Made by a program: the position numbers and the translations under genes. From assembly GCA_050013835.1 (NCBI GenBank), contig JBEKEM010000002.1, positions 62,001-126,000 on the forward strand: a stretch of 64,000 nt of DNA, in the 5' to 3' direction. Below, in pieces: positions 53,346 to 61,456 of the stretch (its first letter is position 1; the number at the start of each line of letters is the position of its first letter). The notes beneath the pieces were generated by a model that ran no database searches, was not told where the DNA came from, and saw nothing but the letters and a program-made list of their open reading frames with translations. This DNA comes from Bog-793 sp050013835 (lineage in GTDB: Bacteria; Actinomycetota; Acidimicrobiia; Acidimicrobiales; Bog-793).

Positions 53346-54887
53346 CTAGCTCGGAGGACCCTCGGGCGCTGGCGACAGATGGTCCCCACCACCCGCCTCC
53401 CCCGGCAACGGGGTGTGGGGGAGCTCGATCGTGAACGTCGCCCCCGAGCCCACCTCGCTCTCGACGCGGGCGGAGCCTCCGTGTGCCTCGGCGATCGACG
53501 ACACGATGGCAAGCCCCAGACCCATCCCGCCGCTCTCTCGGGTCCGCGAGGAGTCAGCGCGGTAGAAACGCTCGAAGATCTTCCCCAGGTGTTCCGGGGC
53601 GATCCCAGGGCCATGATCGGTGACGCTGACCGCGGCGCGCGCGCCGTCGGCGCGGACCGTCACCTCGACGGGCGTTCCCGGGGGCGTGTGATAGAGAGCG
53701 TTGCGCACCAGGTTGGCAATGGCCTGGCGCAACCGCTGTTCGTCGCCGAGCACGACGACCGGTGACGGTGCTGTGAACGTGATCGCACGCCCGGCGTCGA
53801 CGACCGCGGCGTCCGCCGCTACCTCCCGGGCCACGCTGGCGAGGTCGACCGGGACCAGCTCCAGAGGGCGGCCCTGGTCGAGCCGGGCAAGAAGCAGGAG
53901 GTCGTCGACGAGCACTCCCATCCGGGTCGCCTCGTCCTCGATCCGCCGCATCGCAGCCGAGAGGTCTCCCGGCCGCTCGGCGGCGCCCAGACGGAACAGC
54001 TCCGAATAGCCCCGGATCGAGGTGAGCGGCGTCCGCAGCTCGTGCGAGGCGTCGGCGAGGAACTGGCGGAGCCGTTGCTCGGACGCCTGCTGTTTGGCGA
54101 AGGCCTGCTCGATCCGGGCGAGCATCTCGTTCAGCGACGCGCCGAGCCGGCCGACCTCGGTGTGCTCGTCGGCGGGCACGACGCGGCGGGACAGATCTCC
54201 CGCCGCGATGGCGCCAGCCGTCCGCTCGATCTCGAGGAGCGGCCGCATGCCGACCCGGACGACGACGAGCACGAGGATGGCGAGTACGACGACAACCGCC
54301 GCCGAGACGGCGATGTCGATCGTCACGAGCCGGCCGAGGGTGCTGTCGAGCGAGGCGAGCGGGATGGCGACGACGGCATAGCCGGGGGTCTGGCTCCCGA
54401 AACCGTAGAGATTGTTGATGATGACCGGGCGGGCGAGCACGCGGTACCGGAACGAGGAGTCCCTCTCGGATCCGACCGTGAAGTAGCGGTCCGCCGAGGT
54501 TGTCGAGGGGGAGAGGAGGCTCGCCGGGAAGTCCGGAGGGGCGCCCTCCAGGTTGGACGACGGGGTCTCGACGAGTATCCCGGACCGGGCGATGAGGGCC
54601 CCGCAGGTCCCGGCCGGCGTTTCCGGGCCAAAGCCAAAGTCCGGGCTGAACGAGCTGCCGCCGTTCCTCAGCTCTCCCACGACGGTTGGCAAAGCGGTGC
54701 GCAGCTCGGAGTCGACCTGGCCCATGAGGTACGACTGGACCTCGCTGTAGATGACGACATCGGCGACGACGAGTCCCACCCCGGCGACGACGACGAGCCC
54801 GAGTGAAAGGCGTGCCCGGAGCGAGAGCCGGCGCCAGCGCCGGAGGACCGCCGAGCCGGGGGACCACATCCGCCGGCGCCAGTGCAT
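53346..54887 (-). CDS. Two-component sensor histidine kinase
   Basis: A 513-aa membrane kinase. An N-terminal helix (about residues 27-48) and a second one (about 188-210) flank an extracytoplasmic sensor domain of about 140 residues. Then come a HAMP region (RTAGAIAAGDLSRRV), the phosphoacceptor helix with ADASHELRTPLTSIRGYSE (His about 281), and an HATPase domain with N box LVRNALYHTP, DHGPGIAPE and GGMGLGLAIV. It is downstream of its response regulator on the same strand. This resembles actinobacterial TrcS/PrrB-type kinases; the signal is unknown. ATG 54887 is the first in-frame start after the regulator's stop. Confidence 0.92.
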   Translation of the reverse strand: MHWRRRMWSPGSAVLRRWRRLSLRARLSLGLVVVAGVGLVVADVVIYSEVQSYLMGQVDSELRTALPTVVGELRNGGSSFSPDFGFGPETPAGTCGALIARSGILVETPSSNLEGAPPDFPASLLSPSTTSADRYFTVGSERDSSFRYRVLARPVIINNLYGFGSQTPGYAVVAIPLASLDSTLGRLVTIDIAVSAAVVVVLAILVLVVVRVGMRPLLEIERTAGAIAAGDLSRRVVPADEHTEVGRLGASLNEMLARIEQAFAKQQASEQRLRQFLADASHELRTPLTSIRGYSELFRLGAAERPGDLSAAMRRIEDEATRMGVLVDDLLLLARLDQGRPLELVPVDLASVAREVAADAAVVDAGRAITFTAPSPVVVLGDEQRLRQAIANLVRNALYHTPPGTPVEVTVRADGARAAVSVTDHGPGIAPEHLGKIFERFYRADSSRTRESGGMGLGLAIVSSIAEAHGGSARVESEVGSGATFTIELPHTPLPGEAGGGDHLSPAPEGPPS

Positions 54888-54897
54888 CGCGCCGTGC

Positions 54898-55596
54898 CTA
54901 GCCAGCCGCTGGGACCCGCAGGCTGTACCCGACACCGCGGAGTGTGTGGATGAGCGGCGGCCCGAGCGTGTCGATCTTCTTGCGCAAGTAGCTCACGTAG
55001 GTCTCGACGACGTTGGCATCCCCACCGAAGTCGTACTCCCAGACGTAGTCGAGGATCTGCGCCTTGGACAGCACGCGGCGCGGGTTGAGCAGGAAGTACC
55101 GGAGGAGCTTGAACTCCGTCGGCGTGAGGTCGATGGGGGTCGTGCCGCGAAACACCTCGTGGGTCTCTTCGTCGAGCTCGAGGTCGGCGAAGGCGAGCCG
55201 CGACGGGGCCCCGGCACCCTCGGCCACCCGTCGCAACACGGCCCGCACCCGCGCGACGAGCTCCTCAAGGCTGAAAGGCTTCGTCACGTAGTCGTCCCCG
55301 CCGAGCGTCAGCCCGCGGACCTTGTCCTCCGTGGCGTCTTTGGCGGTGAGGAAGAGGATCGGCACGTGTCGTCCGTCCTGGCGGAGACGCCGCGCCACCT
55401 CGAACCCGTCGAGGTCGGGGAGCAGGACGTCGAGGATGAGCAGGTCGGGACGGTTCGACTCCACCTCGCCGAGGGCGGCACGCCCGGAAGCGGCGGTCGC
55501 CACCTCGAAGCCTTCGTAGCGCAGCGCCGTCGCGACGAGATTGGTGATGTTCGGCTCGTCGTCCACCACGAGGACGCGGCCCGCCGCAGCGTTCAC
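54898..55596 (-). CDS. OmpR-family response regulator
   Basis: A 232-aa regulator. Receiver domain has DDE (VVDDEPN), phosphoacceptor Asp in LLILDVLLPD (about residue 54), and Lys in VTKPFSLEEL. The winged-helix DNA-binding domain includes IDLTPTEFKLLRYFLLNPRRVLSK and VETYVSYLRKKIDTLGPPLIHTLRGVGYSLR. Pairs with the adjacent kinase. The GTG start lies six bases after a CATGAT hexamer, again a leaderless-like arrangement. Confidence 0.94.
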   Translation of the reverse strand: MNAAAGRVLVVDDEPNITNLVATALRYEGFEVATAASGRAALGEVESNRPDLLILDVLLPDLDGFEVARRLRQDGRHVPILFLTAKDATEDKVRGLTLGGDDYVTKPFSLEELVARVRAVLRRVAEGAGAPSRLAFADLELDEETHEVFRGTTPIDLTPTEFKLLRYFLLNPRRVLSKAQILDYVWEYDFGGDANVVETYVSYLRKKIDTLGPPLIHTLRGVGYSLRVPAAG

Positions 55597-55669
55597 CCCA
55601 TCATCATGCGTCCTGTCGCTGGGAACTTCCTGTGGGCGGGCTGTCGGAAAGCTGTCAGGGACGATGAGG

Positions 55670-57043
55670 CTAGACGCGTGCCATGTTGGCGAAGCGCGCG
55701 TAGTTCGTGACGAAGGCGAGCTGGACCGCCCCGGTCGGGCCGTTGCGGTGCTTGGCGATATGGATCTCGGCCGCGCCGCGATCAGCCGAGTCCGGGTTGT
55801 AGATCTCGTCCCGGTAGATGAACATCACGACGTCGGCGTCCTGTTCGATCGCACCGGATTCGCGCAGGTCGGCCAGCATCGGGCGCTTGTCTGCCCGGCT
55901 CTCGAGCCCGCGCGACAGCTGGCTGAGCGCGACGACGGGAATCTCCAGCTCACGGGCGAGGATCTTCAGCCCCCGGCTGATCTCGGAGATCTCGACCTGA
56001 CGATTCTCAGCGTTGCTCCGCCCGCTCATCAGCTGGAGGTAGTCGACCACGACCAGGCCGAGCCCGTCCCGGGCCCGCATCCGGCGCGCCTTGGCGCGAA
56101 TGTCCATCACCGTCACGTTCGGGTTGTCGTCGATGTGCAGCGGTGCGCCGCTGATCCGGCCGATGGCGTTCGAGATCTTCGGCCAGTCGGCTTCGAGCAG
56201 GCGGCCATTGCGCATCCGGCTGGCATCAACGCGCGCCTCAGCGCACAGCACGCGCTGGGCGATCTCGAGATGGCTCATCTCCAACGAGAAGAACAGGACG
56301 GGCGTGCCGAGCATGGCGGCGTTCGCCGCGAGCCCGAGGGCGAAAGCAGTCTTGCCCATCGACGGCCGGCCCCCGACGACGATGAGATTCGAGGGCTGCA
56401 ACCCCGAGAGGTGCTCGTCGAGGTCCTGGTAGCCCGTCGGCACGCCGGTGATCGTCTCGCCCCGGTCGTAGAGCTCCTCGAGCCGGTCGAGGCTGCGGCC
56501 CAGCAGGTCGTGAAGCGAAACGATGCTGTCCGCCGACCGGCGCTGGGCGACGTCGAAGACCATCGCCTCGGCCCGGTCGATGGCGCCCGTCACGTCGTCG
56601 GGCAGCCCGTAACCGATCTCGGCGATCTCCTGCGCGACGCCGATCAGACGGCGGAGGAGGGAATTCTCCTCGACAATGCGGGCGTAGCGGCCCGCGCTCG
56701 AGATCGCGGGGGTGCTCGATTGCAGCGATCCAAGAATCGCCGCCCCGCCGACTTCCTCCAGCACGCCATCGCGCCGCAGCTCCTCGGCGACGCTGACGGC
56801 GTCGGCGGGCTCACCCTGGCCGTAGAGCGAGGTGATCGCGGCGAAGATCTGGCCGTGCGACGGCTTGTAGAAGTCGGCGGCAGAGCACCTCTCGATCGCG
56901 GCCGCGATCGCGTCCCGCGAGAGCAGCATCGCCCCAAGCAGCGACTCCTCAGCCTCGAGATTGTGCGGCGGGACGCGACCAGCCGGGGCCGGAGCCGAGG
57001 CTTGCCGCGGGCGTCGTCTCGCCTCTTCCAGGGGCTGCAACAT
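55670..57043 (-). CDS. dnaB: Replicative DNA helicase DnaB
   Basis: Hexameric helicase at the replication fork. The 457-aa protein has an N-terminal domain (VPPHNLEAEESLLGAML), a linker helix, and a RecA-like domain with Walker A GGRPSMGKTAFALG (about residue 215), Walker B LVVVDYLQLM and the arginine-finger region VALSQLSRGLESRADKRPMLADLRESG. No intein is present, unlike many actinobacterial dnaB genes. ATG 57043 gives the normal N-terminus; the longer open frame upstream is non-conserved. Lies downstream of rpsF-ssb-rpsR-rplI as in mycobacteria. Confidence 0.96.
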   Translation of the reverse strand: MLQPLEEARRRPRQASAPAPAGRVPPHNLEAEESLLGAMLLSRDAIAAAIERCSAADFYKPSHGQIFAAITSLYGQGEPADAVSVAEELRRDGVLEEVGGAAILGSLQSSTPAISSAGRYARIVEENSLLRRLIGVAQEIAEIGYGLPDDVTGAIDRAEAMVFDVAQRRSADSIVSLHDLLGRSLDRLEELYDRGETITGVPTGYQDLDEHLSGLQPSNLIVVGGRPSMGKTAFALGLAANAAMLGTPVLFFSLEMSHLEIAQRVLCAEARVDASRMRNGRLLEADWPKISNAIGRISGAPLHIDDNPNVTVMDIRAKARRMRARDGLGLVVVDYLQLMSGRSNAENRQVEISEISRGLKILARELEIPVVALSQLSRGLESRADKRPMLADLRESGAIEQDADVVMFIYRDEIYNPDSADRGAAEIHIAKHRNGPTGAVQLAFVTNYARFANMARV

Positions 57044-57224
57044 GACCGCGCTCACACTGCACCCGGTCGGCTGCGAATCGATAGACCCACATCCCGGGGA
57101 TAACCCGGACATTGCTGTGGGTTTCCAGTGGAGTACCCCGGCGGGTCTGTGAGTTCCGCAAGCTGCAAGCGTTCCGCGCGCGTGTCGCACCACTCGTTCA
57201 CACCGCCGAACCGTACGGGACGGC

Positions 57225-57248
57225 TGTCTCGCTCGGTCTGGCGAGACA
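57225..57248. terminator. Hairpin after rplI, possible terminator
   Basis: TGTCTCGC (57225-57232) and GCGAGACA (57241-57248) form a perfect 8-bp stem with an eight-base loop, about 30 bases after the rplI stop on the minus strand. Confidence 0.5.
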
Positions 57249-57277
57249 CCGGAGTCGCCCCGCCCGGCACCGTCTGC

Positions 57278-57721
57278 CTAGCCGACGACCTCGACCGTGA
57301 GCACGAACTCGACTTCGGGGTGGAGGTGGACACCGACTTCGTGCGTCCCCAGCGACTTGATCGGCTCATGGATGACGAGCCTGTGCCGGTCGAGCGCGAC
57401 TCCCGCCTGTGCCTCGACGGCGGCGACGATCTCGGCCGGCGTCACGGACCCGAAGAGCCGGCCCGCCTTCCCGGCGTGGGCGCGGACGGTGATGACGACC
57501 GGCACGAGTTGCTGCGCCGTCGCCTCGGCGGCGGCGCGGGCCTGCTGGTCGGCGATGTCGCGTGCCCGGCGCATCGCCGTCGCCTGGGTCGAGATGTTGC
57601 GGGTCGCGACGATCGCCCGCCCGGATGGCAATAGAAAGTTACGGGCGTGGCCGTCACTCACCTCAACGACGTCTCCGCGCTTGCCGACACCCTCGACATC
57701 GGTCCGCAGGACGATCTTCAC
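57278..57721 (-). CDS. rplI: 50S ribosomal protein L9
   Basis: A 147-aa protein with the N-terminal domain (MKIVLRTDVEGVGKRGDVVEVSDGHARNFLLP contains the family signature), a long connecting helix, and the C-terminal domain (RLFGSVTPAEIVAAVE). GTG 57721 overlaps the rpsR stop by four bases. Last gene of the rpsF operon. Confidence 0.97.
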   Translation of the reverse strand: MKIVLRTDVEGVGKRGDVVEVSDGHARNFLLPSGRAIVATRNISTQATAMRRARDIADQQARAAAEATAQQLVPVVITVRAHAGKAGRLFGSVTPAEIVAAVEAQAGVALDRHRLVIHEPIKSLGTHEVGVHLHPEVEFVLTVEVVG

Positions 57722-58188
57722 TCCGGAATCTCCGATTCCTCCGCCACGACATCGCCCGGGATCGCGCCAGCCATGTCCGCGACGTCAGCCTCAGCCCCGG
57801 GCTCAACGTCCGGCTCGGCGGCGGCAACGGCGGCCGCCGGACGTTCCTGGCTCCGCGGGAACCCGGGCCCGCGGCCACCCCCGCGACCGCCCCCGCGCCC
57901 ACCGGGGCGCTCGCTCGTCGTCCGCTGCGTGTAGGGCAGCAGCGCCAGCTCCCGCGTCATCTTGATCGCGGTCGCGACGTCACGCTGGTGCTGGGCGCAG
58001 TTGCCGGACACCCGCCGGGCGCGGATCTTGCCGCGGTCGGACACGAACTTCCGCAAGAGGTTGACGTCCTTGTAGTCGACGTACTCGACCCTGTTCTTGC
58101 AGAAGATGCAGACCTTCTTCTTCGTCCGCCTGCCGTTGTCCTTCGGCACACGGCGTGTCGAGCGCTCGCGGTCGTTGTTCCTCGCCAT
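57718..58188 (-). CDS. rpsR: 30S ribosomal protein S18 with long C-terminal extension
   Basis: The first 85 residues are a normal S18 of the Cys-containing type (KKVCIFCKNRVEYVDYKD; SGNCAQHQRDVATAIKMTREL; ALLPYT). The next 65 or so residues are an unusual tail: a Gly/Arg-rich segment (GGRGGGRGGGRGPG) followed by an Ala/Glu/Asp-rich acidic end. Most S18 proteins stop near residue 75-95. The tail is in frame with no break and overlaps the rplI start, so it looks real. ATG 58188 shares one base with the ssb stop (TGATG). Confidence 0.95.
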   Translation of the reverse strand: MARNNDRERSTRRVPKDNGRRTKKKVCIFCKNRVEYVDYKDVNLLRKFVSDRGKIRARRVSGNCAQHQRDVATAIKMTRELALLPYTQRTTSERPGGRGGGRGGGRGPGFPRSQERPAAAVAAAEPDVEPGAEADVADMAGAIPGDVVAEESEIPE

Positions 58189-58652
58189 CAGAAGGGCTCC
58201 TCGTCCTCGCCGACCGCCGGTTCACTCGCCGGTGCGCGCCCAGAACGGGGCGCCGCGCCAGAGGGCCTCGACTCTCCGGTCGGACCACGGCGTTCGTTCT
58301 TCACGATCTGCGCCGTCGCCCAACGCAGGCTCGGGCCCAGCTCATCGGCTATGACCTCGACCTTGGTGCGCTTGTCCCCGTCCGGGGTCTCCCAGGAACG
58401 CTGCTCGAGCCGCCCGGTGACGATCACACGGGCGCCCTTCACGAGCGATTCGCTCACGTTCTCGGCCATCTCCCGCCAACAGACGACGTCGAAAAACGAG
58501 GTCGCCTCCTCCCACTCCTGGGTCTGGCGGTTCTGCCAGCGGCGGTTGACCGCGAGTCCGAAGCTCGCCGTCGCCTGTCCTGCCGGGGTGAAGCGCAGTT
58601 CGGGGTCTCTCGTCACGTTCCCGACGAGGACGACCGTGTTGCCGTTCGCCAT
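58188..58652 (-). CDS. ssb: Single-stranded DNA-binding protein
   Basis: A 154-aa SSB. The OB fold begins NTVVLVGNVTRDPELRFTP and includes SFFDVVCWREMAENV. A short Gly/Pro/Arg tail ends in the acidic DEEPF, the partner-binding tip of SSBs. ATG 58652 follows GGAG by six bases. Confidence 0.96.
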   Translation of the reverse strand: MANGNTVVLVGNVTRDPELRFTPAGQATASFGLAVNRRWQNRQTQEWEEATSFFDVVCWREMAENVSESLVKGARVIVTGRLEQRSWETPDGDKRTKVEVIADELGPSLRWATAQIVKNERRGPTGESRPSGAAPRSGRAPASEPAVGEDEEPF

Positions 58653-58672
58653 CTCAGTCTCCGTCTTCTCGA

Positions 58673-59014
58673 CTAACTCGCCTGGGCGCCGCTCGGCGCC
58701 ACGTCGCCATGCACCCGGCCGGCCAGCTTCTCCGGCTGGCGGATGATGCGGTGACGCAGGACTTCGTCGGTGAGGGCGAGCATCCGGTCGACCTCGGCCA
58801 TCGCTGCCGGATCGGCCACGACTTCGATGAAGAGGTAGAAGCCCTCGGTCTTGTGCTTCAGCTCGTAGGCGAAGGTGCGCCGACCCCAACGGTCGATGTG
58901 ACCAACGGTCCCGCCGTGCAAGCGGACGAGCTCGGCGACACGGTCCGTCGTCGCCCGGACTTCGTTCTCATCTAGGCCGACATCGAAGATGACGGCGATC
59001 TCGTAGGGCCGCAG
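58673..59014 (-). CDS. rpsF: 30S ribosomal protein S6, CTG start
   Basis: A 113-aa S6. From the CTG at 59014 the frame reads (M)RPYEIAVIFDVGLDENEV, the conserved first strand of S6, then HIDRWGRRTFAYELKHKTEGFY. There is no ATG, GTG or TTG that keeps this strand: an in-frame TGA lies three codons upstream, and the first alternative (TTG 58921) would remove about 31 residues. GGAGG lies about nine bases upstream of the CTG. First gene of rpsF-ssb-rpsR-rplI. Confidence 0.92.
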   Translation of the reverse strand: MRPYEIAVIFDVGLDENEVRATTDRVAELVRLHGGTVGHIDRWGRRTFAYELKHKTEGFYLFIEVVADPAAMAEVDRMLALTDEVLRHRIIRQPEKLAGRVHGDVAPSGAQAS

Positions 59015-59023
59015 GGCGGCTCA

Positions 59024-59030
59024 CCTCCTC
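59024..59030 (-). promoter_or_regulatory. Ribosome-binding site that fixes the rpsF CTG start
   Basis: GAGGAGG on the minus strand, about nine bases before the CTG at 59014. Confidence 0.65.
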
Positions 59031-59058
59031 CGGACCCGGCGTCGTAGACGTCCGGGAC

Positions 59059-59075
59059 CCCGGTCGCACCGGGGC
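59059..59075 (-). promoter_or_regulatory. Hairpin in the rpsF leader
   Basis: CCCCGGT and ACCGGGG form a perfect 7-bp stem with a three-base loop, 45 bases upstream of the rpsF start. Many bacteria regulate rpsF through an S6:S18-binding leader; whether this hairpin belongs to that class is unproven. Confidence 0.35.
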
Positions 59076-59192
59076 AGGGGTGAATATGACCTCGTCATGG
59101 TAGCCGAAGACTCCTGATCCCCTGGCGGGCTCCCACGGAGGGAATCTTCGCGGCCGGCAGTATCGCCCGACCTACCGGGACGGTTCCGCCGT

Positions 59193-60044
59193 TCAGGTCC
59201 CTGGCCCCGCCCTGAGCTCCCGCCGCAGATCAGCCGGGGCGTGGTAGGTCTCGGCAGCCGAGGGGTAGTCACCCGAACGGACGTCGGCGGCGAAGGCGGC
59301 GATTGCCTCCCGTGCTGTCGTCCCGAGTTCGGCGTAGCGGCGTACGAATTTCGGGACCCGCCCGTCCGACAGCCCGAGCAGGTCGTGCAGCACGAGCACC
59401 TGGCCGTCGCAATCCGGGCCGGCGCCGATCCCGATCGTCGGGATCTCGATCGCCGCCGTCACCCGCGAGGCCACCAGGTCGGGGACGCCCTCGAGCACGA
59501 CAGCGAAACAGCCGGCGGCGGCGAGTTCCCGGGCATCGATCTCGAGCTCGCGTGCCGCCTCGGCGGCACGGGCCTGAACGGTGAGACCTCCCAGGGCGTG
59601 GAGCGACTGTGGTGTGAGACCGAGGTGGCCCATCACGGGGATCTCGGCGTCGAGGATCGCCCGGACGGCGGGGATCCGGCGCCGGCCCCCCTCGAGCTTC
59701 ACCGCCTGCGCCCCGGCGCGCACGAGGGCGGCGGCGTTCCGCACGGTTTCCCTGGGATCGACGTGGTAGCTCATCCAGGGCATATCGCCGACAACGAGCG
59801 CGGCGGGCTTCGCGCGGGCGACCGCGCCGACGTGGTGGACCATCTGGGCCATGTCGACGCCGAGCGAGTTCTCGTAGCCGAGGACGGTGTTGCCGACAGA
59901 ATCGCCGACGAGAATCACGTCGACACCGGCTTCGTCGACAATCGTGGCGAACGGGGCATCGTAGGCGGTCACCATGACGATCGGGATGGCGCCGCGCGCC
60001 CGTTTGCGCGCCGCGACCGCCGGGACTGTGACGGGCTCTCGCAT
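59193..60044 (-). CDS. panB: 3-methyl-2-oxobutanoate hydroxymethyltransferase
   Basis: First committed enzyme of pantothenate synthesis; adds a hydroxymethyl group to 2-oxoisovalerate. The 283-aa TIM-barrel protein has MVTAYDAPFATIVDEAGVD, VILVGDSVGNTVLGYE (metal-binding Asp), VKLEGG, MGHLGLTPQS and the catalytic Glu in VVLEGVP. ATG 60044 follows GGAGG by five bases. Single gene; panC/panD are not in the window. Confidence 0.95.
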   Translation of the reverse strand: MREPVTVPAVAARKRARGAIPIVMVTAYDAPFATIVDEAGVDVILVGDSVGNTVLGYENSLGVDMAQMVHHVGAVARAKPAALVVGDMPWMSYHVDPRETVRNAAALVRAGAQAVKLEGGRRRIPAVRAILDAEIPVMGHLGLTPQSLHALGGLTVQARAAEAARELEIDARELAAAGCFAVVLEGVPDLVASRVTAAIEIPTIGIGAGPDCDGQVLVLHDLLGLSDGRVPKFVRRYAELGTTAREAIAAFAADVRSGDYPSAAETYHAPADLRRELRAGPGT

Positions 60045-60126
60045 CTCGACCTCCTGCCGTCCAGCGCACTCGGCTGCCGGCGACAGTGCCAGGGTACCCG
60101 GGTATCCCCGCCCCGGCCGGGGGGTG

Positions 60127-60543
60127 TCAGCCGAAAGGTCTCCGGCGCGCCGTCGGAGCCGTGAACATCCGCACGAGGTGATTCCACGAACACTCTGGGC
60201 AGACCTCGACGATGTAGAAGGCAACATCGCCGCGGCTGCGCGCGAGGGCACGCATCTCGCCGTCCATTGCGAGCGCCCTGCCCCCCGGCGGCAGACGCGG
60301 GCCGAAGGCGAAGGCGACGTGCACGAGCCTCGCCCCGTCGCAGATCGGGCACTCGACCTCCGTTGCACGGCCGAGGTTGCGCGCCACGCGCAGCAGCTCC
60401 CGCTGGGCATCGCAGACCTCGAGCCGGGAGAGCCGACCCCGCCGGAAGTCACGCACGACCGAATCCCGGGCGAGGCGGTACTCGATCTGACCGAGGCCCG
60501 TCGGCGCGAGACGGCGGGCGGAGGAGTCAGGCTCCGGTCGCAC
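60127..60543 (-). CDS. DUF5318 family zinc-ribbon protein
   Basis: A 138-aa protein of the actinobacterial DUF5318 family, unknown function. Visible features: an N-terminal helix region (IEYRLARDSVVRDFRRGRLSRLEVCDAQRELLRVA), then two Cys pairs (CPIC about residue 65, CPEC about 114) that form a zinc ribbon, and WNHLVRMF. GTG start lies six bases after TAGCCT. Confidence 0.85.
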   Translation of the reverse strand: MRPEPDSSARRLAPTGLGQIEYRLARDSVVRDFRRGRLSRLEVCDAQRELLRVARNLGRATEVECPICDGARLVHVAFAFGPRLPPGGRALAMDGEMRALARSRGDVAFYIVEVCPECSWNHLVRMFTAPTARRRPFG

Positions 60544-60555
60544 GGCGTCAGGCTA
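60544..60555 (-). promoter_or_regulatory. Leaderless promoter (-10) for the DUF5318 gene
   Basis: On the minus strand TAGCCT (complement of 60550-60555), six bases, then the GTG at 60543. Confidence 0.5.
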
Positions 60556-60631
60556 CCCGTACTCCCCGTGCGCCCCGTGCCCCTGTCCGGCCGGGGCGGC
60601 AGAGCGGCGTAGGTTGCCTGTCACACGATCG

Positions 60632-60650
60632 ACATATCGACTCGATACAT
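60632..60650 (+). promoter_or_regulatory. Near-palindromic operator upstream of padR
   Basis: ACATATCGA (60632-60640) and TCGATACAT (60642-60650) are inverted copies around one base, matching at seven of nine positions. The site ends seven bases before the -10, where a bound repressor would block the promoter. Confidence 0.5.
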
Positions 60651-60657
60651 CGCCTGC

Positions 60658-60669
60658 TACGATCTCGCG
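60658..60669 (+). promoter_or_regulatory. Leaderless promoter (-10) for padR
   Basis: TACGAT (60658-60663), six bases, then GTG 60670. Confidence 0.5.
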
Positions 60670-61440
60670 GTGCTCGAACTCGCGATCCTTGGCCTGCTCA
60701 AAGAGCGGCCGATGCACGGCTACGACATCCGCAAGTCGTTGCGCGAGGACTTCGGCGTGCTCTCGAACCTGTCCTTCGGGTCGCTCTACCCGGCGCTCGC
60801 CCGTCTCGAAGCCGCCCACGCCGTCAGGGCAGCCGAGCCCCTTCCGCCGTTGCGGCGCGGACGTCGCGCCGAGGACGACATGCCCCTCACCGGTTCGCTC
60901 ACCGGCGAGCGCGCCGCCCTCGTCGCCCGCCGAGCGACCGCCAAGGCGGCAATCGCGCTCGGCGGACGCAGCACCCGGGCCCGCAAGGTCTACGAGATCA
61001 CGCCCCACGGCGAGGAGATCTTCGAGCAGCTCCTCGAGGCGGCCGACGAGCAGGGCGGGGATCCTCGGGGCTTTTCGCTCCGGCTCGCCTTCGCCCGGCA
61101 CCTCACCCCGCCCGCCCGCGTCAGGCTCCTCGAGAAGCGCCGCGGCGAACTCATCGAACGGCTCCAGCACGGTGAACGATCGCTCGGAAGGCGGTCACGA
61201 CCGATGGACGAGTACGAACGGTCGATCGCCGAGCACGCCCAAGAGACGGTCGCCAACGATCTGTCGTGGGTCGAGCGGCTGCTCGACCGGGAGCGCACGT
61301 CGCTCGACCGATCGAGCCGAGTCCCGGCCGCGCCGGGGCGCGCGCCGCTCGGGGGCGCACCGACAAAGGACCTCGGCGATGCCCCCCTGCCCGCACGTGC
61401 CGGGACGGGGGTCGCGTGGGACGGAAGGCAACGGCCATGA
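60670..61440 (+). CDS. PadR family transcriptional regulator
   Basis: A 256-aa regulator. The PadR winged helix is clear at the start (LELAILGLLKERPMHGYDIRKSL, then LSFGSLYPALARLEAAH). About 40 residues are inserted before the usual wing end (ARKVYEITPHGEEIF). A C-terminal helical dimerisation domain (RLAFARHLTPPARVRLLEKRRGELI, then YERSIAEHAQETVANDLSWVERLL) is followed by a roughly 50-residue disordered tail. It sits 16 bases before ino1, a pairing also seen in mycobacteria. It probably regulates itself and ino1. Confidence 0.9.
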   Translation: MLELAILGLLKERPMHGYDIRKSLREDFGVLSNLSFGSLYPALARLEAAHAVRAAEPLPPLRRGRRAEDDMPLTGSLTGERAALVARRATAKAAIALGGRSTRARKVYEITPHGEEIFEQLLEAADEQGGDPRGFSLRLAFARHLTPPARVRLLEKRRGELIERLQHGERSLGRRSRPMDEYERSIAEHAQETVANDLSWVERLLDRERTSLDRSSRVPAAPGRAPLGGAPTKDLGDAPLPARAGTGVAWDGRQRP

Positions 61441-61456
61441 GACGAAGGGAACGGCT

